This document shows, piece by piece, positions 56,515 through 64,000 of a stretch of 64,000 nt of DNA. The notes below the pieces were generated by a model, which saw only the letters and a program-made list of their open reading frames with translations, was not told where the DNA came from and did not search any database. Both the position numbers and the translations under genes were made by a program. The stretch's first letter is position 1; every line of letters begins with the position of its first letter. The stretch comes from Rothia kristinae NBRC 15354 (GTDB taxonomy: Bacteria; Actinomycetota; Actinomycetes; Actinomycetales; Micrococcaceae), in the NCBI RefSeq assembly GCF_001570865.1, contig NZ_BCSM01000002.1:124001-188000 (forward strand), read 5' to 3'.

Positions 56515-58656
56515 TCAGCTTCTGACGGCTCGGGTGTTGTGAGTGGTCAGGTCGTACTCCAGGGACCAGCCCTTGGAGAAGTCCTGCCGCATGGTGTTGC
56601 CGCTGCGGTATTCGTCGCTCACGGGCCAGCCGTACTTCCCGGTCTCACGGCCGCCGGCGGCCCAGGAGGCCCCGATGGCGCCGTACTGCTTGATGGCGTG
56701 CGCCCCGCGCTGCGGGGTCCACATGACCAGGGTGGACTTCCACTGGCCGTCGAGGGATCGGTAGAACTGGTAGGCCCCGGTATCTCCGATCCGCTTCTCC
56801 TGTGAGACGGGCATTCCCAGGCCGCTCTGGGCGCCGTGGGAGGTCCAGTACTTCCCGATGTTGTAACGGCGCTCCACCGTGAAGGTCCCCGTGCCGGACT
56901 TCCAGAAGGCGATGGGCTTCTTCCCGTCATCGAACCACTTGTCGAAGGACTGGTACCGCGCTCCGGCACCGGCGCTTGCTTCCTCGGAGTCGGGATACCC
57001 CCACCCGTTCTCCCATCCCGCCGCGGCGAAGGCATTGGGGATGGCGCTGCCCCATCTGAGGCTGTGCGCTCCGGTGCGCTGCGTCCAGTAGATGCCATAC
57101 CCGTTGGCGTAGTTCTGGGTGCGGCCCCCGTTGGTGACGCTGAGCTCGTTCATGGTCGGAGCCCCGAAGCGGGCGGCTCCTCCGTTCGCGTCGTAGAAGC
57201 GCTTGATGTTGCCCTCAAGGCGATACTGCGGGGTGACGGCGGCGACGGCCGCCCGGGCATCCACCGTGCGGTACCCGGCGTTGTAGGTGCCCGTGGAGTA
57301 CAGGATGCTGCGGATCTGCTCGACGCTCAGGCTCGGATTGCGCTCCTTCATCAGGGCGATCACCCCGGTGATGTGGGGCGCGGCCATCGAGGTCCCGTTC
57401 ATGTAGCGGTAGGAGGCGGCGCCGGGCTGAGACCACCCGTTGTTCCAGGTGGAGAAGACCTGTCCTGCTCCCACGGCCCCGCCGGGAGCCATGATGTCCA
57501 GCATGGAACCCCAGTTCGAGTAGCCGGTGATGATGTCGTTCGTGGTCGTCGCGCCGACGACGATCGCGCCGAGGCAGTTGGACGGGGTGGCGTAGTCGGC
57601 GTTGGTCCCGGTGTTGCCGGCCGCGACGACCACGGGCACATTGCGCGCGTGGGCGGAGTCGATTGCGTTCTTCATGATCTGCGGGCAGGTGCCTGAGGGC
57701 CAGGAGATGGAGGCGTTGATGACGCCCGACGGGTTGGGGTTCCGGGGCACCCCGGGGACGGTGCCTCCGGAGAGCCAGACGATGGAGTCGGCGATGTCCG
57801 ACTGGTAGCCGCTGGCCCCGGTCCCGAGAGAACGTGCCATGGAGATCCTGGCGTCGGGGGCGACCCCGGCGATCCCCAGGCCGTTGTTGGTCTTGGCCGC
57901 AGCGATGCCGGCGACGTGGGTGCCGTGCCAGTTCTCGCTGCTGTTGAGGACACCGGGATCGGTGGGGTCCCCATCCCGCCCGCCGGTGCCGTCCCGGTCG
58001 TAGTCTCCGCTGACGAAGTCGTAGCCGGTGCCCGTCTTGCCGCTGAATTCCGGGTGGGAGGTGATGCCGGTGTCCGTGATCCCGATGGTCACGTTCTTCC
58101 CTGTCGCCAGCTTCCAGGCCGCGGGGACATCGATATCCCGGAGGTTCCACTGGGAGGAGAAGTAGGAGTCCGACGGGTTGTCCTGCCAGGCGGCGGTGGC
58201 GCGGTGCACGATGGTGTCCGGTTCGGCGGAGACGACGGCGGGATCAGCCTGCAGGTCTCGCACCACGCTCTTCTGCTCGGTGGGGGTCAGCTTCTCCGCC
58301 GAGGCGACGACGGTCTGTCCGGTGGCGGTCTCCTTGATCTCCTTGGCGTCCCGCAGCGGCTGGGATTCGGCGTCGGTCTCGGCGATGACGCGCTGCTTCG
58401 TCGCATCATCCACCCCATCGGCGAAGTCCACGAGGATCCGGTCCGTATCCGGTTCAGTGCTGGCCTGCTCGGCTTTGCCCGTACCTTCGGCGGTGCGGGC
58501 CAGTGTGGGCCCCGACGTGTCGGACTGGGCGGTCTGCGCCGAGGGGATCGGCCCGCTCGGCGGGGCCGCATCGGCTGCTGGCGCGCCCGCACCGAGCAGC
58601 AGGGCGGCGCTGATGGTCAGGGCGAGCCAGGGACGTGATGGGGTGCAAGATCTCAA
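56515..58656 (-). CDS. Secreted subtilisin-like serine protease with LGFP repeats
   Basis: About 713 aa. Signal peptide MRSCTPSRPWLALTISAALL ... PAADA; an inhibitor-like propeptide (about 35-150); S8 catalytic domain with Asp in ITDTGITSHPE (about 194), His in HGTHVAGIAAA (about 244) and Ser in GTSMAAPH (about 421); then at least four LGFP repeats (ARFGAPTMNE, WGYPDSEEA, LGMPVSQEKR, YGWPVSDEYR), which bind cell-envelope glycans in actinobacteria. It is an exported, wall-associated protease. A TTG start at 58656 is inferred: GAGG lies 9 bp upstream and the next in-frame ATG upstream falls inside a hairpin. Confidence 0.87.
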   Translation of the reverse strand: MRSCTPSRPWLALTISAALLLGAGAPAADAAPPSGPIPSAQTAQSDTSGPTLARTAEGTGKAEQASTEPDTDRILVDFADGVDDATKQRVIAETDAESQPLRDAKEIKETATGQTVVASAEKLTPTEQKSVVRDLQADPAVVSAEPDTIVHRATAAWQDNPSDSYFSSQWNLRDIDVPAAWKLATGKNVTIGITDTGITSHPEFSGKTGTGYDFVSGDYDRDGTGGRDGDPTDPGVLNSSENWHGTHVAGIAAAKTNNGLGIAGVAPDARISMARSLGTGASGYQSDIADSIVWLSGGTVPGVPRNPNPSGVINASISWPSGTCPQIMKNAIDSAHARNVPVVVAAGNTGTNADYATPSNCLGAIVVGATTTNDIITGYSNWGSMLDIMAPGGAVGAGQVFSTWNNGWSQPGAASYRYMNGTSMAAPHITGVIALMKERNPSLSVEQIRSILYSTGTYNAGYRTVDARAAVAAVTPQYRLEGNIKRFYDANGGAARFGAPTMNELSVTNGGRTQNYANGYGIYWTQRTGAHSLRWGSAIPNAFAAAGWENGWGYPDSEEASAGAGARYQSFDKWFDDGKKPIAFWKSGTGTFTVERRYNIGKYWTSHGAQSGLGMPVSQEKRIGDTGAYQFYRSLDGQWKSTLVMWTPQRGAHAIKQYGAIGASWAAGGRETGKYGWPVSDEYRSGNTMRQDFSKGWSLEYDLTTHNTRAVRS

Positions 58657-58689
58657 GGTGCGGTTCCTCGGCGGGGTGATCGACGATTC

Positions 58690-58756
58690 TGTGGGAGTGG
58701 TTTCGGTGTTTGGGAGCGTTCTCGAGGCTCCCAAACGCCGAAACCCCTCCCCAACG
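58690..58756. repeat. Conserved intergenic hairpin, family B copy 6
   Basis: GGGAGTGGTTTCGGTGTTT and complement arms, inner GGGAG/CTCCC, loop CGTTCTCGAGG. It lies 36 bp past the stop of the minus-strand gene at 58792 and before the subtilase start. Confidence 0.8.
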
Positions 58757-58791
58757 CGGCGGGAGCGGCCGCGGGGAAGGGGAGGGGCCAG

Positions 58792-59229
58792 TCAGCTGAC
58801 GCGGAAGGGGTCCAGGTAGGACGGAGCGGCCTCGCGCGGGGATCCCGACGAGCGGCGGGACTCGGCGTCCGGCCCCGGCTCTGCGGCAGAAGGGCCCGAC
58901 CCGCGATCGGCGTCACCGGCCGGCGTCGTCGGTGCGGCGGGGGCGGGCAGGTCGAAGGGGGAGCCGGTCTGATCCGCGGGGCGCCGGGTGCGGCCGGTGG
59001 CCTGCGGCGGCAGGAAGCCGACCGGGATCTGCAGGTACTCCTCGTCGTCGTGGAAGGGGAGGTAGGTGTCCGGGCCGGTCTGGATGACCCGCGGGGTGAT
59101 CTTCTGGATGCACGCGACCGAGCCGCCCGCCAGGATCCAGTCACCCACCTGCAGCTGCTCGCCGCGCACCGACTGGGCCCCGGCCTCGCGCAGGGCATGG
59201 CGGAGGTCCTGGACAGGAGTGGGATTCAT
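58792..59229 (-). CDS. Hypothetical protein with disordered tail
   Basis: 145 aa. The first 80 residues form a compact domain (LRHALREAGAQSVRGEQLQVGDWILAGGS then a beta-rich region). The remaining 65 are Pro/Ala/Ser/Arg-rich and likely disordered. No family recognised. It lies between the aquaporin and the subtilase genes, all on the minus strand, but a hairpin separates it from the protease. Confidence 0.6.
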   Translation of the reverse strand: MNPTPVQDLRHALREAGAQSVRGEQLQVGDWILAGGSVACIQKITPRVIQTGPDTYLPFHDDEEYLQIPVGFLPPQATGRTRRPADQTGSPFDLPAPAAPTTPAGDADRGSGPSAAEPGPDAESRRSSGSPREAAPSYLDPFRVS

Positions 59230-59283
59230 GCGCCCATCCTTTCACACCCGCCCGACGTCGAACACCGGATTCGGCCCCGCCGC

Positions 59284-60402
59284 TCAGTCCAGCGGACCCC
59301 GCCCGTCGGGCCGGTGCGGATCCCCGGAGCGGACCCCGCGCGTGCCCCCGGCCGGACCCGGGCGCAGACCCTCCCGGTCGGTAACCGCCCGACGACGATC
59401 GGCCGGATCCGAGCCCTCCTCGGGGGAGGCGTCCCCGGCGTCGTCCCCGGCCTGCTGGACCACCACCCGCGGGATCGCCCCGGTGGGGATGTAGGTGGCC
59501 GCCCCAGCGGCCGCCGTGGCCACGGTCGTCTCGCCCTCCGGGACCACCTCGGCCGAGGCGGAGCGGGGCATGTGGGTGTTGGCCCACATCCCGAACAGCA
59601 GCACGGCCACCGCACACGCCATCGAGATCCACAGCCACGGGGTGAACTGGCCGCGGTAGTACAGGGAGAAGAACGCCCCGCCCATGAACCCGCCGGACAG
59701 GCAGGCGAACACGGGCACCCAGGCGTAGTACCAGCGGGAGGAGCCCTTCCCGTGGATGGGCAGGATCGCGTGCATGATCCGCGGGCCGAGATCGCGCGCC
59801 GGGTTCAGCGCGTACCCGGTCTGCCCGCCCAGCCCGACGACCAGCACCGCGACCATGAACCCGTAGGCCAGGGGCTTGAGGACGTCGTTGAGGTTCAGGG
59901 TCAGCGCGGAGCCCCCCAGGCCCGGGGTGAAGTTCACGCCGGTGTACAGCGCGGAGAAGACCAGCATGAAGGTGCCGATCATCTCCGAGAGGGAGTTGGT
60001 GAAGTAGTTGTGGATCGCCGGGACGGTGGCGAACACGCCGAGCTTGATCTTGGGGTCCGCGGTCGCCTTCCAGTGCGGCAGGTAGTTCAGGAAGACGAAG
60101 CCGGCCCCGACCATGGCCCCGCCGAGCTGGGCGAGCATGTACCCGGGGACGCGGGCCCACGGGAACTCGCCGTAGGCGGCCAGGCCCAGGGTCACGGCGG
60201 GGTTCAGGTGCCCGCCGGAGTAGTGGTGGGAGGCGTACACGCCGAAGGCGACGGCGAAGCCCCAGCCGAAGGCGATGGTGAAGAAGTTGTCTCCGTGCCC
60301 CTTGGAGCGGCGCAGCTCCACGGTGGCGATGGCGCCGCAGCCGATGATGCACATGATCATCGTGCCGAGGAACTCGGCGGCGTAGGGATTGATCTCGTAC
60401 AT
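59284..60402 (-). CDS. Aquaglyceroporin (MIP family)
   Basis: 372 aa. Both NPA pore motifs are present: GGHLNPAVTLG (about 64-74) and YALNPARDLGPRI (about 200-212). The Asp after the second NPAR is the mark of glycerol-conducting GlpF-type channels. Six helices end near 275; a further 95 residues are cytoplasmic, acidic and Pro-rich, longer than in GlpF. No glycerol kinase gene is adjacent. The ATG at 60402 is chosen by alignment to MIP proteins. Confidence 0.88.
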   Translation of the reverse strand: MYEINPYAAEFLGTMIMCIIGCGAIATVELRRSKGHGDNFFTIAFGWGFAVAFGVYASHHYSGGHLNPAVTLGLAAYGEFPWARVPGYMLAQLGGAMVGAGFVFLNYLPHWKATADPKIKLGVFATVPAIHNYFTNSLSEMIGTFMLVFSALYTGVNFTPGLGGSALTLNLNDVLKPLAYGFMVAVLVVGLGGQTGYALNPARDLGPRIMHAILPIHGKGSSRWYYAWVPVFACLSGGFMGGAFFSLYYRGQFTPWLWISMACAVAVLLFGMWANTHMPRSASAEVVPEGETTVATAAAGAATYIPTGAIPRVVVQQAGDDAGDASPEEGSDPADRRRAVTDREGLRPGPAGGTRGVRSGDPHRPDGRGPLD

Positions 60403-60553
60403 CGCGGACCTCCGCAACCCCCACGTGTGGGGTCATGTGGCTTCGAGTGGGAATGATTGCCTATATCCAATCACCGCCGCCCAGGCCGCTCAACACGGCG
60501 CGCGATTGTGACCCGGGATCTCCCCTCCGGGGACTCCCGTCCGAGCCCCCGGC

Positions 60554-61756
60554 TCAGCCCGCGGCCGGCGCCGTGCGAACCCGCCGCAGCAGCGCGATGA
60601 CGGCGGCGCAGGAGACGATCAGCCAGTGCGCGGCCAGCAGTAGGGTCAGCGCGATGGACACCGCATCCCAGCCCATCAGGTGCGACCCCAGAGCGCAGGT
60701 GCCCACCGGGAAGGTGGTGGCGAACCAGCCGGGCACGAACCCCGCCCCGTGGGCCCACGCCGAGTAGGTGCGGATCATGGCCCACACCAGCAGCGGCGCG
60801 CCGATCGCCAGCATGACGATGCCGTAGGCGTGTGCGATCTGGTGCAGCGCCTGCACGGCGTCCGGGTGCAGGAAGTTCCGGGTCGCGGTGACCAGCGCCT
60901 GCGCGGCCGCGGTGGACTGGCCGATCACCCCCAGCGGGATGAAGGTCGTGGCCGCGGCGTCGTGCCCCAGGGGGTCGCGCAGCCAGCGGTGGTGGTAGGC
61001 GATGCCGAAGATCGAGATGCCCAGGGAGAGGGCCGCGAAGAAGCATCCGGCGCAGATCACGTTGACGAGCATCCGGGTCAGCTCGTTCGGGGTGTGGCTC
61101 ATCAGGGCGGCGCCGGTGGTCGCGGAGACCATGGGCGGCACGATGGGCAGACCCCAGGTGAAGTGCGGGCGCCCGCAGTCCTTCGCGGTGAGCATCAGGG
61201 TGAAGGCCACCCAGGAGAACAGTCCGATCACGGTGCCGAGGATCCACATCACCCAGTCGACCGTCCACGCCGCGCGGGTGAGGCCAGGGGCCAGCGCGGG
61301 CACGACGGCGGAGGTCGCCGAGCCCACGGAGAGGATGCCCATCGAGACCATGCCCCAGGCGGGCAGCTGCCCCGGATCCGCGACGGACCGGCGCAGCACC
61401 TCCGGATCCCTGAGGCAGCGGGCGGCGAATCCGATGCTCAGCCACAGCAGGATCACCCACCCGATCACCAGGATCGGCACCGACGGGATGAGCCCCGCAT
61501 GGGTGAAGGAGAGGTTGGCGAGGATGCCGGTGCCCATGACGGCGCCGTACCAGCCGGGCCCGGCGGGCGGGACCAGGGCGGGAGCCCGACGGGGCTCGCG
61601 CCGCCCGCTCGGGGCGGCCTCCGGGTGATCCTCGGGGTAGGAGCGGGCTCCGCCGGAGCCGGGGGGCAGGGGCCGGGATGCGTCGTCGGAGGAGGGGGCT
61701 TCCTGCGGCGTCGGAGCGGGGCGCGCCGTCGTGGGTGCGGCGGCTGAGGTCTTCAT
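60554..61756 (-). CDS. TDT-family (TehA/Mae1-like) transporter
   Basis: 400-aa membrane protein with ten helices and a Pro/Ala-rich N-terminus of about 65 residues. GWYGAVMGTGILANL (about 69-83) and the regular helix pattern identify the tellurite-resistance/dicarboxylate transporter group, which moves organic anions such as malate or sulfite or acts as an anion channel. Divergent from the LysR gene, 94 bp apart start to start, so the LysR protein probably controls it. Confidence 0.82.
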   Translation of the reverse strand: MKTSAAAPTTARPAPTPQEAPSSDDASRPLPPGSGGARSYPEDHPEAAPSGRREPRRAPALVPPAGPGWYGAVMGTGILANLSFTHAGLIPSVPILVIGWVILLWLSIGFAARCLRDPEVLRRSVADPGQLPAWGMVSMGILSVGSATSAVVPALAPGLTRAAWTVDWVMWILGTVIGLFSWVAFTLMLTAKDCGRPHFTWGLPIVPPMVSATTGAALMSHTPNELTRMLVNVICAGCFFAALSLGISIFGIAYHHRWLRDPLGHDAAATTFIPLGVIGQSTAAAQALVTATRNFLHPDAVQALHQIAHAYGIVMLAIGAPLLVWAMIRTYSAWAHGAGFVPGWFATTFPVGTCALGSHLMGWDAVSIALTLLLAAHWLIVSCAAVIALLRRVRTAPAAG

Positions 61757-61849
61757 GCTCCCCACGCTAGGGAGGCCCCGGCGGGTCCGGTAGAGAGCAG
61801 CTGCCTGTCCCCCCACAACCTGGGTTTGTGGCCGGGGTAGGGTGGGGCC

Positions 61850-62854
61850 ATGCGCGTCGAGAAGCTCCCGGATCTGCCCACCTGGCTCCTGCTCGACGCC
61901 GTGGACCGCCTGGGCAGCGTGGGGGCGGCGGCGCGTCGGGCCGGCTTCAGCCAGCAGGCGGCCTCCGCCAGGGTCCGCGCGGCCGAGCGGGTCCTCGGCG
62001 TTGCGCTCTTCGCGCGCTCTCCGCGCGGGACCCGCACCACGGAGCAGGGTCGGGCCGTGCTCGATGCCGCCGCTCCCTACCTGGACGCGGCCCGGTCCCT
62101 CGCCGAGGCGGTGGGGGCTGTGGGTGCGGGGGCGGCCGCTCGGCTGCGGGTGGCCGTGAGCAACACCGTGGCGGAGCACTACCTGCCCTCGTGGCTGCAG
62201 ACGGTGCTGGGCGGACACCCCGGGGCGCGCGTGGACGTGCACGCGGTCAACTCCCGGGAGGTGCTGCGCCAGGTGCGCGAGGGACTGGCGGAGCTGGGCT
62301 TCGTGGAGAGCCCGGCGACCCTGGACGCCGTCGATCCGGCGGGCCCGGATCCGGACCGGGGTCTGCTGTTCCGCACGGTGGCCCGGGACGCGGTGGTCCT
62401 GGCGGCCCCCGCGGGACACCCCTGGGCCCGCGCCGGACAGGTCTCCCGGGCGGAGCTGGCCCGCACCGGAGTGCTGGTGCGGGAGGAGGGCTCCGGCACC
62501 CGGGTGGCCGTGGAGCGGGCCCTGCCCGAGCTCGCCGAGCCTGCCGGAGAGCTGGGCTCGCTGTCCGCGCTGATCTCCACGTCCAGGGCCACGGGGATCC
62601 CGGCCTTCGTGCCGCGCCGGGCCGTGGCCGCGCCGCTGCGGGAGATCCGCGTGCCCGGGGTGGCCGTGGTCCGCCCGATCCGCGCGGTGGTCCGCCCGGG
62701 CGCGGTGCACCCGCTGGCGGCGGCGCTGGTGCGCGCCGCCGTCGAGGACGGCACCGGGGACGGAGCCGCGGGGGAGGGCGTCGCGGACGGCACCCCGGGG
62801 GAAGCCTCCCCCCGGGTTCAGCCCCGGGCTCGCTCCAGGACCGCCAGCAGGTAG
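61850..62854 (+). CDS. LysR-family regulator
   Basis: 334 aa. N-terminal winged helix (LLLDAVDRLGSVGAAARRAGFSQQAASARVRAAERVLGVALFARS) and C-terminal effector domain (NTVAEHYLPSWLQTVLGGHPG, GVLVREEGSGTR). The tail after about residue 300 is Gly/Arg-rich. It faces the TDT transporter gene and likely regulates it. Its last 37 bp overlap the convergent peptidase gene. Confidence 0.85.
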   Translation: MRVEKLPDLPTWLLLDAVDRLGSVGAAARRAGFSQQAASARVRAAERVLGVALFARSPRGTRTTEQGRAVLDAAAPYLDAARSLAEAVGAVGAGAAARLRVAVSNTVAEHYLPSWLQTVLGGHPGARVDVHAVNSREVLRQVREGLAELGFVESPATLDAVDPAGPDPDRGLLFRTVARDAVVLAAPAGHPWARAGQVSRAELARTGVLVREEGSGTRVAVERALPELAEPAGELGSLSALISTSRATGIPAFVPRRAVAAPLREIRVPGVAVVRPIRAVVRPGAVHPLAAALVRAAVEDGTGDGAAGEGVADGTPGEASPRVQPRARSRTASR

Positions 62855-64000
62855 CGCTGGCAGGCCTCGATCTGCTCCAGGGCCACCCACTCGTTCGCGG
62901 TGTGCGCCTGGGCGATGGATCCCGGTCCGCACACGATCGCGGGGATCCCGGCCTCGTAGTACTGACCGGCCTCCGTGCCGTAGGAGACGTACGGGACCTC
63001 CCCGCCGCCGTCGAGCACCGCGCCCAGCTCCTGAGCCAGACGCACCACGGGGGCCTCCGGGGACTCGCTCAGCGCGGGCACGCTGGCCAGCACCTCGTGC
63101 TCGGTGCCCACCCGGGCCAGGGCCTGCTCATCGGCCCCGCCCAGCTCCCGCACCCGGCGGACCTCCTCGGCCAGGGCCGGTTCGATCTCCTCGTCCAGGA
63201 AGGTCTGGATCCGGGCGCGCAGCTCCTCCGGGTCCGTGGCGGGCACGATGCGCAGGTCGTACTCCAGCGTCACCTCCTCGGCGACGATGTTGTGGGCTGC
63301 GCCGCCGCGGATCACGTTGACCCCGCCGGTGGTCCAGGGGATGTTGAAGCCCTCGGCCTGGGGGCCGTCGGTGCGCTCGCGCTCCACGAGGTCGTCGAAG
63401 AACGCGATGAACCGGGCGGCGGCGGAGACCGCGTTGATGCCGTACGGGGCCAGGGAGGAGTGCTTGGGCACCCCGTGGAAGGTCACCTTCCCGCGGAAGG
63501 GCGCCTTGTGGGCGACGACGATGTTCATCAGCGTCGGCTCCCCGACCAGGGCGAAGTCCGGGCGGATGCCGCGCTCGGCCAGGTCCGCGATCAGCCGCGG
63601 GGCCCCGAGGCAGCCGGGCTCCTCGTCGTAGGTGAAGGCGAAGTGCAGCGGCTCGGCCAGCTCGGCCTCGGCCGCCTGACCGAGCAGCCACAGCATCACC
63701 CCGACGTAGCTCTTCATGTCCGCGGCACCCCGGGCGTACAGCCGCCCGTCGCGGATCACCGGCTCGAAGGGATCGGTGTCCCACGGCTGACCCTGCACCG
63801 GCACGACGTCGGTGTGCCCGGACAGCAGCACGCCCCCGGAGGTGGCGCCGTCCGCGGCGGACACGGTGATGAGCAGGTTGGCGCGGTTGTGCTCGTCGGC
63901 CCAGGTCAGGTGCGCGGTGAGCCCGAGGCGCTCGGCTTCGGCGCGGATGAGTTCCAGCAGGGCCTCGTCGGACTCGTAGGAGACGGTGGGGATGCGCAGC
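62818..64000 (-). CDS. M20 peptidase/ArgE-like deacetylase, partial
   Basis: At least 393 residues; the N-terminus lies beyond the window. M20A motifs: LLSGHTDVVP (first metal His), GRLYARGAADMKSYVG (second motif with Asp), FAFTYDEEPGCLGA (catalytic Glu pair) and HTANEWVALEQIEA near the end. It removes the acetyl or succinyl group from an amino acid; best match by eye is acetylornithine deacetylase (ArgE), though DapE-like roles are possible. Ends inside the convergent LysR gene. Confidence 0.85.
   Translation of the reverse strand, partial: LRIPTVSYESDEALLELIRAEAERLGLTAHLTWADEHNRANLLITVSAADGATSGGVLLSGHTDVVPVQGQPWDTDPFEPVIRDGRLYARGAADMKSYVGVMLWLLGQAAEAELAEPLHFAFTYDEEPGCLGAPRLIADLAERGIRPDFALVGEPTLMNIVVAHKAPFRGKVTFHGVPKHSSLAPYGINAVSAAARFIAFFDDLVERERTDGPQAEGFNIPWTTGGVNVIRGGAAHNIVAEEVTLEYDLRIVPATDPEELRARIQTFLDEEIEPALAEEVRRVRELGGADEQALARVGTEHEVLASVPALSESPEAPVVRLAQELGAVLDGGGEVPYVSYGTEAGQYYEAGIPAIVCGPGSIAQAHTANEWVALEQIEACQRYLLAVLERARG

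Noticed and set aside
1-64000. CRISPR array
   Set aside because: No evenly spaced direct repeats with unique spacers were seen; the repeated sequences are dispersed hairpins.
1-64000. tRNA or rRNA genes
   Set aside because: No cloverleaf with a T-loop (GTTCRANYC) in proper spacing and no rRNA sequence was recognised; the short hairpin before ssb (about 4240-4275) does not fold as a tRNA.

Overview
The window is high-GC DNA from an actinobacterium, most likely of the order Micrococcales. The evidence is the very high GC content throughout, the gene order rpsF-ssb-rpsR-rplI-(membrane protein)-dnaB, GTG and TTG starts, mycothiol-type metal enzymes and CmtR-type regulators. I cannot name the genus from sequence alone.

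Layout. 1-2.1 kb: a two-gene ABC exporter. 2.5-3.7 kb: a ferredoxin-reductase-like flavoprotein. 3.9-9.2 kb: the ribosomal/replication cluster rpsF-ssb-rpsR-rplI, a membrane protein and dnaB; dnaB carries a 427-residue intein and has DnaA boxes upstream. 9.4-11.7 kb: an MdoB-like phosphoglycerol transferase followed by a small alarmone synthetase. 11.9-32.5 kb: metabolic and transport genes, namely an amino acid permease, an XRE regulator with cupin and alcohol dehydrogenase, an M20 amidohydrolase, a TsuA-TusA fusion, a carnitine acyltransferase homologue, GNAT, AKR, MFS, a YdcF-like protein, a double carboxymuconolactone decarboxylase, SelO, a secreted protein, an AI-2E family permease and an arginase-family enzyme. 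52.2-64 kb: phosphatase, GT39 glycosyltransferase, LGFP-subtilase, aquaglyceroporin, a divergent TDT transporter/LysR pair, and an ArgE/DapE-like peptidase running off the window.

The main accessory feature is an integrative and mobilizable element of about 19.35 kb (32883-52229). It is inserted by a large serine integrase into a luciferase-like monooxygenase gene. The two halves of that gene (32634-32882 and 52228-53031) rejoin exactly in frame if the element leaves through a TA crossover. The element carries its integrase, small control genes, a HUH-plus-SF3-helicase Rep protein, a MobC-like protein, a relaxase and an overlapping membrane protein. It also has a broken ardA antirestriction gene and three metal-resistance blocks: mercury (merR/merA/MerT-like), cadmium/lead (cmtR/cadD) and arsenic (arsR, arsM, acr3, arsC, arsO, a second arsR, arsP and a Cys-rich peptide). 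No conjugation secretion apparatus is present, so transfer would need a helper.

The host DNA outside the element carries 13 copies of long, sequence-related hairpins. Each sits about 20-75 bp after a stop codon and none has a U-tract; none occurs inside the element. They look like a family of intergenic terminators or small palindromic elements, and I consider them, with the element, the observations most worth pursuing.
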